From the NCBI RefSeq assembly GCF_003097655.1, contig NZ_QCZH01000013.1:1-64000 (forward strand): a DNA stretch of 64,000 nt, in the 5' to 3' direction. Each line of letters begins with the position of its first letter. The stretch's first letter is position 1. The translations under genes and the position numbers were made by a program. This DNA comes from Flavobacterium laiguense. Lineage in GTDB: Bacteria; Bacteroidota; Bacteroidia; Flavobacteriales; Flavobacteriaceae. Of the stretch, positions 53,424 to 62,770 are shown piece after piece. The notes below the pieces were generated by a model. It worked only from the letters and a program-made list of their open reading frames with translations. It did no database searches and was not told the origin of the DNA.

Positions 53424-55724
53424 TCAAAAATCATTTTTGCTTTCATTCAAAATGGAATAAACCAGTTCTTTGGTTGGTTTTTGCTCTTTTAGTTTTTCCC
53501 TAACCACATCAAAAGTGACTTTAAAATCACAACCCAATTTATAATCCCCACAACCATAAGCTGTTTTCCCTTTAAGAACTGTTCCTTTTTTGCATTTCGG
53601 ACACGTTAATTCATCGGTTGTTGCTTTCGCGGCAGTTTTCTTCGGTTCCAATTTGAGTTTGAAATTTTCATCAAAGCGGAGTAAACCTTCCACAGTACCA
53701 GCATCGGTTTTAAAGTCTTTTAAATTTACGGTAGACCCTTTTTGAAGCAACCGCAAGTATTGATTCTCTGATATTTTTTTCTCTGCAAAAGTATAAGGCA
53801 GTACAAAAGTACAGCCTACTTTATAATCGCCACATCCATAAGCCGATTTTCCTTTTATAAGCGTCGTTTTTTTGCATTTCGGACAGGCTTCCGCCAAAAT
53901 TCCTGCCGCTTTCTTTTTTTCTATGGTAGCCACTTCTTTTTTAATAGTATCTACATGCGAAATATTGGCACGCCTAGTTTCACTTCGTACTTCATACACT
54001 AAGGCTTCGACCATTTGTTTCATATTGTTGATAAATGCACCGGCGGTAAATGTCCCTTTTTCAATATCTTTCAACTGCTTTTCCCAGGAACCAGTAAGTT
54101 CAGCCGACTTTATTAAATCATTTTGAATGGTGTCAATCAGCTGAATCCCCGTTGGCGTTGGTAAAACTTGTTTTTTGTTTCGAACGATATATTGTCGTCT
54201 AAAAAGAGTTTCAATAATATTGGCTCGCGTTGATGGACGTCCAATACCATTTTCTTTCATCAATTCGCGTAAATCTTCATCATCAACCTGCTTGCCCGCA
54301 GTTTCCATGGCGCGTAGTAAGGTGGCCTCCGTAAACTGATTGGGTGGCTTGGTTTCTTTTTCTAAAAATGAAGGTTCGTGTGGCCCTTTTTCGCCTACAA
54401 CAAAACTCGGTAATATATCGGCTTCCTTTTCTTTTGCATTGGGGTCTTCAAAAACAATGCGAAATCCTTTTTTTAAGATTTCTTTTCCAGTGGTTTTGAA
54501 TAGTACATCGGCTGCTTTTCCAATTACTGTGGTATTGGCGACCAAACAATCGTCGTAAAATACGGCAATAAAACGTTTTGTAATAATATCATACACTTGT
54601 TGCTGATTGTATTGCAAGTTGCTTTGTATCCCCGTTGGGATAATCGCATGGTGATCTGTTACTTTTTTATCGTTGAAAACTTTAGCCGATTTTTTAATCT
54701 TTTTCCCTAAAAGTGGTTGCGTCAACGTGGCATAATTGGTTAAGTTTTGCAGAATACCGGGTACTTTTGGATAGATGTCGTTTGGTAAGAACGTGGTATC
54801 GACTCTCGGGTACGTGACTACCTTTTGTTCGTACAAGGTTTGAACAATTTTAAGCGTTTCATCTGCCGAAAACCCAAACTTTGTATTGCAATACACCTGT
54901 AAGCCTGTTAAGTCAAATAGCTTGGGAGCAAACTCATTGCCATTCTTTTTTTCAACAGAAACAATTTCAAAATCACTTTCCTTGACTTTATTGGCCAAAA
55001 TTTCGCCATCCTCCTTTTTCAGAAAGCGTCCTTCTTCATAGCTGAAAAGTGTCTCTCTGTATAAGGTTTGCAACTCCCAATAGGGTTGAGGTTTAAAATT
55101 CTCAATTTCCTTAAATCGATCGACCACCATGGCTAAGGTTGGGGTTTGCACCCGTCCGATAGACAATACTTGTTTGTACCCGCCATGTTTTACGGTGTAC
55201 AAACGGGTGGCATTCATACCGAGTAACCAGTCGCCAATGGCTCTGGAAAAGCCCGCGTAGTATAAATTATCATAGTTGGCGGATGGTTTTAAGTTTTCAA
55301 AACCCTCTTTGATGGCTTCGGTGGTTAAGGATGAAATCCAAAGGCGTTGTACTTCGCCTTTGTAATTGGCTTCATTCATGACCCAGCGCTGAATGAGTTC
55401 TCCTTCTTGCCCGGCATCCCCGCAGTTTATAACTAGCTCGGCTTTATCAAATAAACTTTTTACAATTCTAAATTGTTTTTGAATACCTGAATTTTGCACC
55501 ACTTTGGTCTCGAATTTTTCGGGAAGCATGGGTAGGTTGTTCAAATCCCAACTTTTCCAATTGGGTTTGTAATCGTTAGGCTCTTTTAAGGTGCATAAAT
55601 GCCCAAAGGTATAGGTTACGATATAGCCATTGCCTTCGTAATACCCATCGTGTTTGGTATTGGCTCCCAAAACGGATGCGATTTCGCGTGCTACACTTGG
55701 TTTTTCGGCAATACAGACCTTCAT
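53424..55724 (-). CDS. topB: DNA topoisomerase III (type IA)
   Basis: 766 residues. The TOPRIM start is MKVCIAEKPSVAREIASVLG with the metal-binding INCGDAGQEGELI (about 100-111). The SIGRVQTPTLAMVVDRF segment and the catalytic tyrosine Y305 in KVVTYPRVDTTFLP follow. NGIGRPSTRANIIETL is the conserved helix-hairpin region. Two C-terminal zinc-ribbon-like units (CPKCKKTTLIKGKSAYGCG and CPKCKKGTVLKGKTAYGCG) are near duplicates and bind DNA. It resolves recombination and replication intermediates. The last residues (KNDF) overlap a GATTTTTGATT repeat. A single gene. Confidence 0.94.
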   Translation of the reverse strand: MKVCIAEKPSVAREIASVLGANTKHDGYYEGNGYIVTYTFGHLCTLKEPNDYKPNWKSWDLNNLPMLPEKFETKVVQNSGIQKQFRIVKSLFDKAELVINCGDAGQEGELIQRWVMNEANYKGEVQRLWISSLTTEAIKEGFENLKPSANYDNLYYAGFSRAIGDWLLGMNATRLYTVKHGGYKQVLSIGRVQTPTLAMVVDRFKEIENFKPQPYWELQTLYRETLFSYEEGRFLKKEDGEILANKVKESDFEIVSVEKKNGNEFAPKLFDLTGLQVYCNTKFGFSADETLKIVQTLYEQKVVTYPRVDTTFLPNDIYPKVPGILQNLTNYATLTQPLLGKKIKKSAKVFNDKKVTDHHAIIPTGIQSNLQYNQQQVYDIITKRFIAVFYDDCLVANTTVIGKAADVLFKTTGKEILKKGFRIVFEDPNAKEKEADILPSFVVGEKGPHEPSFLEKETKPPNQFTEATLLRAMETAGKQVDDEDLRELMKENGIGRPSTRANIIETLFRRQYIVRNKKQVLPTPTGIQLIDTIQNDLIKSAELTGSWEKQLKDIEKGTFTAGAFINNMKQMVEALVYEVRSETRRANISHVDTIKKEVATIEKKKAAGILAEACPKCKKTTLIKGKSAYGCGDYKVGCTFVLPYTFAEKKISENQYLRLLQKGSTVNLKDFKTDAGTVEGLLRFDENFKLKLEPKKTAAKATTDELTCPKCKKGTVLKGKTAYGCGDYKLGCDFKVTFDVVREKLKEQKPTKELVYSILNESKNDF

Positions 55725-56092
55725 TTTCTCCTTCTAATTTGAAGGCGCAAATTAGGAATTTAGAAATTGGTATTAAAGAGAAAGTTTATGGAGTTATGAA
55801 CGGGGGTAAGAGGGGTGATGGATTGGGAGGGAGCGAGTTGTTTGCTTTAGTTAATGTATTCCCATTCTGTGCGTCTTTGCGAGGAACGAAGCAATCTCAT
55901 TTGCTATATCCGTTCCAATGATTTGTTGGGCTTGCTTTTGATTGTTTTTTTTGCAGTCTACTTCCCGCAATATTGTCATCATGACGAAGGGAGGATCACC
56001 GCAATACTATTCCGCAATGTATTTCCGATTACTATGACTTAAACAAGTAAAAAAGTCATAGTAATCTGGTTTAACTGCCTTTTTTTATTTTT
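55725..56092. repeat. Gap upstream of topB with dispersed repeats
   Basis: 368 bp with no supported gene. Bases 55877-55900 are identical to the repeat inside the aminotransferase gene (7728-7751). Bases 56027-56040 and 56053-56066 form a 14-bp perfect stem (GATTACTATGACTT/AAGTCATAGTAATC), placed after the minus-strand hydrolase stop, where it may help terminate that transcript. An 81-codon frame across the first repeat (55676-55921) is translated repeat, not a gene. Confidence 0.6.
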
Positions 56093-57739
56093 TTATTTCG
56101 TCATTGCTGGTATCAAATATTCTTGCATAATCTTTTCAACTTGTTTTTCACCATATGGAGTATTGTATGCTGTGGCAGTAATTACAATTACAATAGGCTG
56201 GTCTTTGAAAATATAAATTCTATTCCCACCATTTCCGTCTGAATAATAAACTTCATAGTCCAAACCATTTACTTTGTATGTTTTATTGAAAAATAGATAA
56301 CCATAAAATTCATTTTCAGATATTATCATTTGGTGCGATAAACTTTTTGCTATCCATTCCTGCGACAAAATTTGTTTGCCATTCCAAGTTCCTTGGTTTT
56401 TGTATAATTGCCCAAATTTGGCATAGTCTAATGAACTTAATTGCAAACTTCCTGCCGTATTTGCTACTTTTTGAGGTGTGAATTGCCATTTGTATTTTGT
56501 TATGTTCAAAGGACGAAATAAATTTTTGTCGGCATATTTCTCTAAACCATTTGGTACAGATTTATGGATGATGTCGCCAAGAACTACAACACCTGCTGTA
56601 AAGTAATCCCACTGCTTATACGCTACTTTTGTTTTGTCAATAGGAAGATTTAATGTAAAATCAATCCAATTTTTAGTAGGATACATATTTTCTTCGTGAC
56701 CAATTGATTCAGTATTCATATCAGAACCTTCAAAAGTTGAACTCATTGTAAGTAAGCTTTTTAAAGTAATATTGTCTTTTGCTGTAGAATGGTTTTGAAA
56801 GGATTTTAGGTCGTAAAATTCTTTTAAGGTTTGCGTTTCACTTTTTATGTATTTGTCTTTGATTGCAATACCTAAAAGAGTTGATGCAAATGATTTTCCC
56901 ACAGAACGTGTGTCGTGAAGTGTATTTCTATTTGCTCCATTGAAATACTCTTCAATTAGAATTTTTCCATCTTTTATTGCAACAATACTGGTGATATTTT
57001 TATAGGTTTTCTTTGCGATATTTCGGTTTAATTCTTCAATTTTAGCAACATCAATTTTTTCTATTGAAATCTGCCAATCTTTAATTGGCTTTATCGATTG
57101 AACTTTAACCAGTTTTTTATCAATTTTAATTTCTGGAACGATAATTTTTATTTGTCCTTCGGCAATTATGTTTCCTGTTAAAACCTCTGTCAGTTTTAAA
57201 TAGGGTCTGATTTCAATTTTAAGTAGATGTTCTTCCTCTGAAAGTGCTTCTTGTCCGCCATTGCCTAAAAATCTATTCCAAAGAAATTTACCCCAAGAAT
57301 CTTCGTTGGTAGAACTTATTAAAGGAACTCTGAAAATTGTTTTCTGATTTTTGCTTTCTGCACTTCCTGCTCCAATATTTAGATTTTCAACATAAATTTT
57401 TTTACTGTCAATAATAAATGTAAATTGATAATTCCCGTTTTTAGTCAGTTCGTCAGCAGTTGATTGAGGTGATAGCAAATGAAGATAATTTGTCAAAGAT
57501 TTGTCTAAAAAAACTCTGATATTTAAATCGGTTTTCTCTTTTAATTCAAATGATTTTAGAAAATCGGTTTCTTTAAAGTTTTCAATTGCAATTGCCTGTC
57601 CCATAAAAGCAATTTTACCAATGTTTGATTTGTGAATTGGATAAATTATGCTATCGCTTTTTATAAATTCGTTTTTTTGTCCAGACACATTCAAGTATGT
57701 CAGTAAACTTAATGCTAAAGTGGTGATTTTTGATTTCAT
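56093..57739 (-). CDS. Secreted serine hydrolase (beta-lactamase fold) with N-terminal extension
   Basis: 548 residues. The first 20 residues (MKSKITTLALSLLTYLNVSG) form a signal peptide. Residues 20-230 are a region I do not recognise. The C-terminal 300 residues carry a beta-lactamase/EstB-like domain: DTRSVGKSFASTLLGIAI with S-V-G-K as the nucleophile motif, QWDYFTAGVVVLGDIIH with the catalytic tyrosine and YYSDGNGGNRIYIF replacing the usual H-T-G. It is more like 6-aminohexanoate-dimer hydrolase relatives than the enzyme at 2.6-4.2 kb. The substrate is unknown. Its start codon lies in an AATCAAAAATC micro-repeat. Confidence 0.82.
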   Translation of the reverse strand: MKSKITTLALSLLTYLNVSGQKNEFIKSDSIIYPIHKSNIGKIAFMGQAIAIENFKETDFLKSFELKEKTDLNIRVFLDKSLTNYLHLLSPQSTADELTKNGNYQFTFIIDSKKIYVENLNIGAGSAESKNQKTIFRVPLISSTNEDSWGKFLWNRFLGNGGQEALSEEEHLLKIEIRPYLKLTEVLTGNIIAEGQIKIIVPEIKIDKKLVKVQSIKPIKDWQISIEKIDVAKIEELNRNIAKKTYKNITSIVAIKDGKILIEEYFNGANRNTLHDTRSVGKSFASTLLGIAIKDKYIKSETQTLKEFYDLKSFQNHSTAKDNITLKSLLTMSSTFEGSDMNTESIGHEENMYPTKNWIDFTLNLPIDKTKVAYKQWDYFTAGVVVLGDIIHKSVPNGLEKYADKNLFRPLNITKYKWQFTPQKVANTAGSLQLSSLDYAKFGQLYKNQGTWNGKQILSQEWIAKSLSHQMIISENEFYGYLFFNKTYKVNGLDYEVYYSDGNGGNRIYIFKDQPIVIVITATAYNTPYGEKQVEKIMQEYLIPAMTK

Positions 57740-58040
57740 TGATTTTTGATGATTTTGATTGATGATTTTTAATTTTGATGATTATGCTTTTAGCGGTTTT
57801 GTGAGCGAAAATAGCAGTTAACTTGTATATATGTATGACAAAATCATACAAAGCCATCCTTTTTGGGGGAGATAGGCATGACAATCGACATAATTTATTT
57901 TTATCAAATATATGTTTTTAACTTTTTAAACAGCGAAAAAACTGATTAAATAAATTTTAGTTTTATGTCTTTTTTTAAAATAACTCCTTTGAATTCACAA
58001 ATTTTACTGAAAACCACAATTACTGTTTTTTAGCACAAAT

Positions 58041-58125
58041 GCCCTAGCCCTGATAGGAGCGGCATCCTTTTTATCCGCTTTTTTTGCGGTTAAAAAGATA
58101 TAGCGGATAGCAGGAAATAGCTCCT
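58041..58125. repeat. Structured flavobacterial repeat element before prfA
   Basis: An element beginning GCCCTAGCCCTGATAGGAGC folds as an outer AGGAGC/GCTCCT stem (58055-58060 with 58120-58125). Inside is an inner 12-position stem (58067-58078 with 58086-58097, one mismatch) capped by a T-rich loop. From memory, similar GCCCTAGCCCTGAT...AGCAGGAAA-type elements recur in many Flavobacteriia genomes. It may be a structured RNA motif or a mobile repeat. The rest of 57740-58202 holds the hydrolase leader and the prfA promoter. Confidence 0.6.
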
Positions 58126-58170
58126 GAAAAAACCAATACTGAAGCACTTTTAACTGTCAACTATTTTTCG

Positions 58171-58178
58171 TAATTTTG
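58171..58178 (+). promoter_or_regulatory. -7 box of the prfA promoter
   Basis: TAATTTTG is a perfect TAnnTTTG match 24 bases before the prfA ATG. A weak TTAAC lies near the -33 position (about 58149-58153). Confidence 0.6.
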
Positions 58179-58202
58179 CACTCCAATAAAAGGAATAAGA
58201 AA

Positions 58203-59279
58203 ATGTTAGATAGACTTCAAATAGTAAAACAACGTTTCGATGAGATTTCGGATTTGATCATTCAACCGGATGTAATCTCGGATCAGAAGCGTTATGTGCA
58301 GTTGAATCAAGAGTACAAAAGTTTAAAAGCTTTGGCCGAAAAGCGCGATGAATACGTGATTTTAATGGCGAATATCGACGAAGCCAATGAAATAATTGCT
58401 GACGGTAGCGATGCCGATATGACGGAGATGGCCAAAATGCAATTGGAAGAAGCCAAGGAAAGATTGCCGGAATTGGAGGATGAAATCAAATTTATGTTGA
58501 TTCCGAAAGATCCAGAAGATGCTAAGAATGTTATGGTAGAGATTCGTGCCGGTACCGGTGGGGATGAAGCGAGTATTTTTGCAGGGGATTTATTCAGAAT
58601 GTACACTAAATATTGTGAGGGTCGTGGCTGGAGAACTTCGGTTGTGGATATGAACGAAGGAACTTCTGGTGGTTTCAAAGAGGTAATTTTTGAAGTTAGT
58701 GGTGAAGATGTATATGGAACTTTAAAGTTTGAAGCAGGGGTTCACCGTGTGCAACGTGTACCTCAAACCGAAACGCAGGGACGTGTACATACATCGGCAG
58801 CGACGGTTATGGTACTTCCGGAAGCCGAAGAATTTGATGTGCAAATTGATATGAATGATGTTCGTGTGGATTTCTTTTGTTCATCAGGACCTGGTGGACA
58901 ATCTGTAAATACAACGAAATCGGCGGTACGTTTGACACACATTCCAACAGGATTAGTGGCGCAATGTCAGGATCAAAAATCACAACATAAAAATAAAGAC
59001 AAAGCATTTGGCGTTTTGCGTTCCCGTTTATATGAACAAGAATTAGCCAAAAAACAGGCTGAGGATGCTACAAAACGTACATCTCAAGTAAGTTCTGGAG
59101 ACCGTTCGGCAAAAATTCGTACTTACAATTATGCACAAGGTCGTGTAACGGATCACCGTGTAGGATTGACTTTGTATGATTTAGGAAATATCATGAATGG
59201 AGACATTCAGAAAATTGTTGATGAGCTAGCATTAGTCAACAACATGGAAAAGCTAAAAGAAGCGAGCGAAGTTTTCTGA
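58203..59279 (+). CDS. prfA: Peptide chain release factor 1
   Basis: 358 residues from the ATG at 58203 ([14 protein letters not shown]). The nine codons upstream in frame overlap the promoter and are not used. It recognises UAA and UAG and triggers peptide release. The GGQ loop is intact in [21 protein letters not shown] (around residue 230). The domain-2 region [22 protein letters not shown] and the class-1 ending [17 protein letters not shown] are typical. A terminator at 59299-59340 closes this single-gene unit. Confidence 0.96.
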   Translation: MLDRLQIVKQRFDEISDLIIQPDVISDQKRYVQLNQEYKSLKALAEKRDEYVILMANIDEANEIIADGSDADMTEMAKMQLEEAKERLPELEDEIKFMLIPKDPEDAKNVMVEIRAGTGGDEASIFAGDLFRMYTKYCEGRGWRTSVVDMNEGTSGGFKEVIFEVSGEDVYGTLKFEAGVHRVQRVPQTETQGRVHTSAATVMVLPEAEEFDVQIDMNDVRVDFFCSSGPGGQSVNTTKSAVRLTHIPTGLVAQCQDQKSQHKNKDKAFGVLRSRLYEQELAKKQAEDATKRTSQVSSGDRSAKIRTYNYAQGRVTDHRVGLTLYDLGNIMNGDIQKIVDELALVNNMEKLKEASEVF

Positions 59280-59298
59280 TAAAAAATAATTAAACAAT

Positions 59299-59340
59299 AA
59301 CACTTACTTGGTTGTAAAAAACTAAATAAGTGTTTTTTTT
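59299..59340 (+). terminator. Terminator of prfA
   Basis: AACACTTACTT pairs with AAATAAGTGTT (one mismatch), followed by eight T, 20 bases past the stop. Confidence 0.85.
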
Positions 59341-59423
59341 GTGCTTTTGTTACGTTAAACGAATTAAAATCTTATTAAAATAAATACAATACCTAATTCA
59401 ATATTAATCTAATAATCAATTTA

Positions 59424-61625
59424 ATGAAAAAATCATTACTTTTTTTAATCGTTCTGTTTTCAGTTATGATAACAAATGCCCAATCTTATATGGGCTATAT
59501 TCCTGATAATTATGCGGGAATACAAGGGGTACTTTTTAACCCAGCGTCTATTGTTGATTCTCGTTTTAAAACGGACATCAATCTATTTTCTACCAGCAGT
59601 TCATTAAACAATGATTTCTATGGTCTGAGTTTGTTTGATTTGTCGAAAAGCTCTTATGATGCCAATGAAGACGGAAAAAGAACGCCTTCGCAAAATAATG
59701 GTGCAATCTCGTATTCTGATGTGATGGGCCCATCATTTATGTTTAATATAGCTCCAAAACATTCGATTGCTATTTTTACCAGAGCCAGAGCTGTCGTGAA
59801 TGCCACTGATGTAAATGGACTTTTATACGATCAATTGAAAGACGGTTTAGATGATGCATCAGATTTTAATATTAATGTTGGAAGTCCAAATATGGTAGGA
59901 CATACTTGGGGTGAAATAGGAGCTTCTTATGCTGCTGTTTTATTGCAAAATAAGCAACATTTTCTAAAAGGAGGTTTGACTGCCAAATATTTAGTTGGTG
60001 GAGTCAATTCTTATGCGAAGGGAGATAATGTAACATCAGCATTTAATCAGACCAACGATCCTTTAACAAGTACATTGACAACTACGGGGACGCTTACTAT
60101 AGGAAGTAGTCAGGATTTTATTACTGGAGACGAGGATGTGAAATTCGACGCTAATTCAACGGGTTTCGGGGCTGATTTCGGTTTAATATATGAATGGAGA
60201 CCCGATTATGCGTCTTATGATTTGAATAATGCAAAACCTGTTGATAATAATTTTAAAGACCTGAACAAGTATAAATTGCGTTTTGGGTTGTCGATTACTG
60301 ATTTAGGGTCTATTAAATATAATAATTCAAAAATTGATACCTATAATATCAATGGGGTAGTTTCTCAGCAAGATATCGATGATATCGATGAGCTAGGAGA
60401 TTTTTTAGAGGATCAATATGGAACTCCTACCACGGTGTACAAAACAGTAAAAGCCAATTTGCCTACAGTATTGCATTTAGATGCTGATTGGAATATGTAC
60501 AAAAAATTCTATTTGAACTTAAATGGAAATCTTAGTTTAGTAGACAAATCAGCTTTGGGTAAAACGAGTTCAGCAAATACTTGGATTTTGACACCTCGAT
60601 ATGAAACAAGATGGTTTACATTTTCTCTTCCTATAAATTATATGGAATATAGCGGAATGCAAGTAGGAACAGGATTGCGTTTTGGTCCAATGTTTGTTGG
60701 GTCTAGTTCGTTAATTACGAATTGGATTTCAAAAGAATCAAAAGCGGCAGATGTTTATTTTGGTTTTAAAATTCCAGTGTATCAAAAGAAATTTAAAGAT
60801 ACAGATGAAGATGGAATCTTTGATAAAGAGGATGCTTGTCCAACTGTTGCAGGACCTGTTGAAAACAAAGGTTGTCCTTGGCCAGATACTGACGGAGATA
60901 CTGTTGTCGATAAAGATGATAAATGTCCATCAGTTGCAGGACCTGTTGAAAATGGAGGATGTCCTTGGGGAGATGCCGATAAAGATACTGTTTTGGATAA
61001 TGTAGATGCTTGTCCAACTGTTGCAGGTGTTGTTGAAAATAAAGGGTGTCCTTGGCCGGATACTGACGGAGATTCAGTGTTAGACAAAGACGATAAATGT
61101 CCAAACGAAAAAGGATTGGTAGCCAATGCGGGCTGTCCGGAACTCGATGCCGATAAAGATGGTGTAACTGATAAAGACGATGCTTGTCCTACCGTTCCTG
61201 GACCAGTAAGCAATAAAGGTTGTCCTGAAGTAACAAAAGAAGTTTTGAAAGAACTTAAAGTTCAAGCTAGATCTGTGTTTTTTGTAACTGGAAAAGCGGT
61301 TTTACAAACGGCTGATAAAGGACAAACTGACGGAAGATTGGATGCTATTAAAGAGATTCTTAAAAATTATCCAAATGCCAAATTCTCTATCGAAGGGCAT
61401 ACGGATAGTGTAGGCAATGATAAAGCCAACCAAAAACTTTCTGAAGCCAGAGCTAAAGTGGTTATGGATGCTTTAGTGGCAAAAGGGGTTAATCCAGATA
61501 ACTTGACGTATAAAGGATTTGGAGAGTCTAAACCTGTTGCCAGTAATAAAACTGACAATGGTAGAGCCGCAAACAGAAGAACCGAAGTAATACACGTAGG
61601 TACTATATACGAAGGAAAATTATAA
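59424..61625 (+). CDS. OmpA-family outer-membrane protein with DUF5723-like barrel and TSP3 repeats
   Basis: 733 residues. A signal peptide (MKKSLLFLIVLFSVMITNAQ) leads into a large N-terminal beta domain of the DUF5723 type (about 25-455) with GYIPDNYAGIQGVLFNPASI. Five calcium-binding thrombospondin type 3-like repeats follow (about 459-600), each with a D-x-D-x-D-G/T run plus ACPTVAGPVENKGCP-like linkers. The end is an OmpA peptidoglycan-binding domain with FSIEGHTDSVGNDKANQKLS and NRRTEV. It probably links the outer membrane to the cell wall. A terminator at 61642 closes the unit. Confidence 0.92.
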   Translation: MKKSLLFLIVLFSVMITNAQSYMGYIPDNYAGIQGVLFNPASIVDSRFKTDINLFSTSSSLNNDFYGLSLFDLSKSSYDANEDGKRTPSQNNGAISYSDVMGPSFMFNIAPKHSIAIFTRARAVVNATDVNGLLYDQLKDGLDDASDFNINVGSPNMVGHTWGEIGASYAAVLLQNKQHFLKGGLTAKYLVGGVNSYAKGDNVTSAFNQTNDPLTSTLTTTGTLTIGSSQDFITGDEDVKFDANSTGFGADFGLIYEWRPDYASYDLNNAKPVDNNFKDLNKYKLRFGLSITDLGSIKYNNSKIDTYNINGVVSQQDIDDIDELGDFLEDQYGTPTTVYKTVKANLPTVLHLDADWNMYKKFYLNLNGNLSLVDKSALGKTSSANTWILTPRYETRWFTFSLPINYMEYSGMQVGTGLRFGPMFVGSSSLITNWISKESKAADVYFGFKIPVYQKKFKDTDEDGIFDKEDACPTVAGPVENKGCPWPDTDGDTVVDKDDKCPSVAGPVENGGCPWGDADKDTVLDNVDACPTVAGVVENKGCPWPDTDGDSVLDKDDKCPNEKGLVANAGCPELDADKDGVTDKDDACPTVPGPVSNKGCPEVTKEVLKELKVQARSVFFVTGKAVLQTADKGQTDGRLDAIKEILKNYPNAKFSIEGHTDSVGNDKANQKLSEARAKVVMDALVAKGVNPDNLTYKGFGESKPVASNKTDNGRAANRRTEVIHVGTIYEGKL

Positions 61626-61641
61626 TTTTGTTTTTAATTCT

Positions 61642-61680
61642 AAAAAAAAGCCGTTCTTAATTGAATGGCTTTTTTTATTT
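61642..61680 (+). terminator. Terminator of the OmpA-family gene
   Basis: AAAAGCCGTTC pairs with GAATGGCTTTT (one G-U), followed by T-rich sequence, 17 bases past the stop. Confidence 0.85.
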
Positions 61681-61740
61681 TTGCACTTCTTCTAAAAGGG
61701 AACCGTTTTTTCGTAATGAATGGGTTAAAATACTTTAAAG

Positions 61741-61748
61741 TAACTTTG
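61741..61748 (+). promoter_or_regulatory. -7 box of the pyrF promoter
   Basis: TAACTTTG is a perfect TAnnTTTG match 38 bases before the pyrF start codon. No convincing -33 TTG. Confidence 0.45.
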
Positions 61749-61786
61749 CTCAACAACAAGCTATAAACAATAAATAACAAACTGTC

Positions 61787-62614
61787 TTGACTACACAACA
61801 ATTAATCGATCAAATTAAAATTAAAAAATCATTTCTATGCGTAGGTTTAGATGTAGATTTAAATAAAATTCCAAAGCATTTATTAGAACTGGAAGACCCT
61901 ATTTTTGAATTCAATAAAGCCATTATTGATGCGACCCACGATCTTACGGTTTCCTATAAACCCAATACTGCTTTTTATGAAGCGTATGGAATAAAGGGAT
62001 GGATCTCGTTGCAAAAAACCATAAACTATATCAACGAGAAGCATCCTGAAATTTTCACCATTGCCGATGCCAAACGTGGAGATATCGGGAATACTTCATC
62101 GATGTATGCCAAAGCTTTTTTTGAAGATTTAAGTTTTGATAGTGTAACAGTGGCTCCGTATATGGGTAAAGATTCGGTGGAGCCGTTTTTGGCTTTCGAA
62201 AATAAACACACTATTATGTTAGCCTTAACATCGAATGAAGGTGCTTTTGATTTTCAAACTTTGAATGTTGACGGAAAGGAGTTGTACAAACAAGTATTGG
62301 GAACCTCTAAAACTTGGAAAAACAGTGAGAATCTAATGTATGTGGTTGGTGCTACCAAAGCCGAATATTTCACCGAAATTCGTAAAATTGTACCCCATAG
62401 TTTCTTGCTGGTTCCCGGTGTCGGTGCTCAAGGTGGAAGTCTTTCTGAAGTGTGTAAATACGGAATGAATGACAATGTTGGGTTGCTTATCAACTCGTCT
62501 CGAGGGATTATTTATGCTTCCAATGGAACCGATTTTGCCGAAGTAGCAAGAGCCGAAGCCTTGAAAATGCAACAGGAGATGGAAGAAATTATTAGTTTAA
62601 AGTTTAAGGTTTAA
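61787..62614 (+). CDS. pyrF: Orotidine-5'-phosphate decarboxylase, type 2
   Basis: 275 residues, the longer type-2 OMP decarboxylase that makes UMP in pyrimidine synthesis. Key segments: [15 protein letters not shown], the lysine-aspartate catalytic stretch [19 protein letters not shown] (around residue 95), [11 protein letters not shown] and [16 protein letters not shown] with the phosphate-binding [10 protein letters not shown]. The start is TTG (61787-61789); no ATG precedes the conserved [15 protein letters not shown], and the next internal ATG would remove catalytic sequence. A -7 box sits 38 bases upstream. Confidence 0.93.
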   Translation: MTTQQLIDQIKIKKSFLCVGLDVDLNKIPKHLLELEDPIFEFNKAIIDATHDLTVSYKPNTAFYEAYGIKGWISLQKTINYINEKHPEIFTIADAKRGDIGNTSSMYAKAFFEDLSFDSVTVAPYMGKDSVEPFLAFENKHTIMLALTSNEGAFDFQTLNVDGKELYKQVLGTSKTWKNSENLMYVVGATKAEYFTEIRKIVPHSFLLVPGVGAQGGSLSEVCKYGMNDNVGLLINSSRGIIYASNGTDFAEVARAEALKMQQEMEEIISLKFKV

Positions 62615-62704
62615 AAGTTTAAAGTTGTTTTGTGTTTAATTTCAAGCAATTTTTTAGTTATTCAGCCAATTATATTTTCAGGACAATATTTTTTCAAAGT
62701 ATTA

Positions 62705-62734
62705 AATTGCCTCCAGCTAAAGCTGGAGGCAATT
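62705..62734. repeat. 14-bp perfect hairpin repeat (CCTCCAGCT family)
   Basis: AATTGCCTCCAGCT and AGCTGGAGGCAATT flank a two-base AA loop. It lies 90 bases after pyrF and 36 before the next gene. No T-run follows, so it is probably a dispersed repeat rather than a terminator. Confidence 0.7.
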
Positions 62735-62770
62735 CAAAATGGCAGAATAGCACAATAATTTTTTTTAAAA

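Noticed and set aside
55676..55921. An 81-codon plus-strand open frame containing SLRGTKQS
   Set aside because: It starts inside topB on the opposite strand and its peptide comes from a dispersed repeat; no conserved features.
60782..61213. A 143-codon serine/proline-rich open frame on the minus strand
   Set aside because: It is the antisense of the TSP3 repeat region; its regular composition reflects the repeats, and the plus strand encodes a convincing OmpA-family protein.
60800..61215. Repeated units with spacers that could suggest a CRISPR array
   Set aside because: The repeats are in frame, translate into calcium-binding units and have no unique spacers or cas genes nearby.
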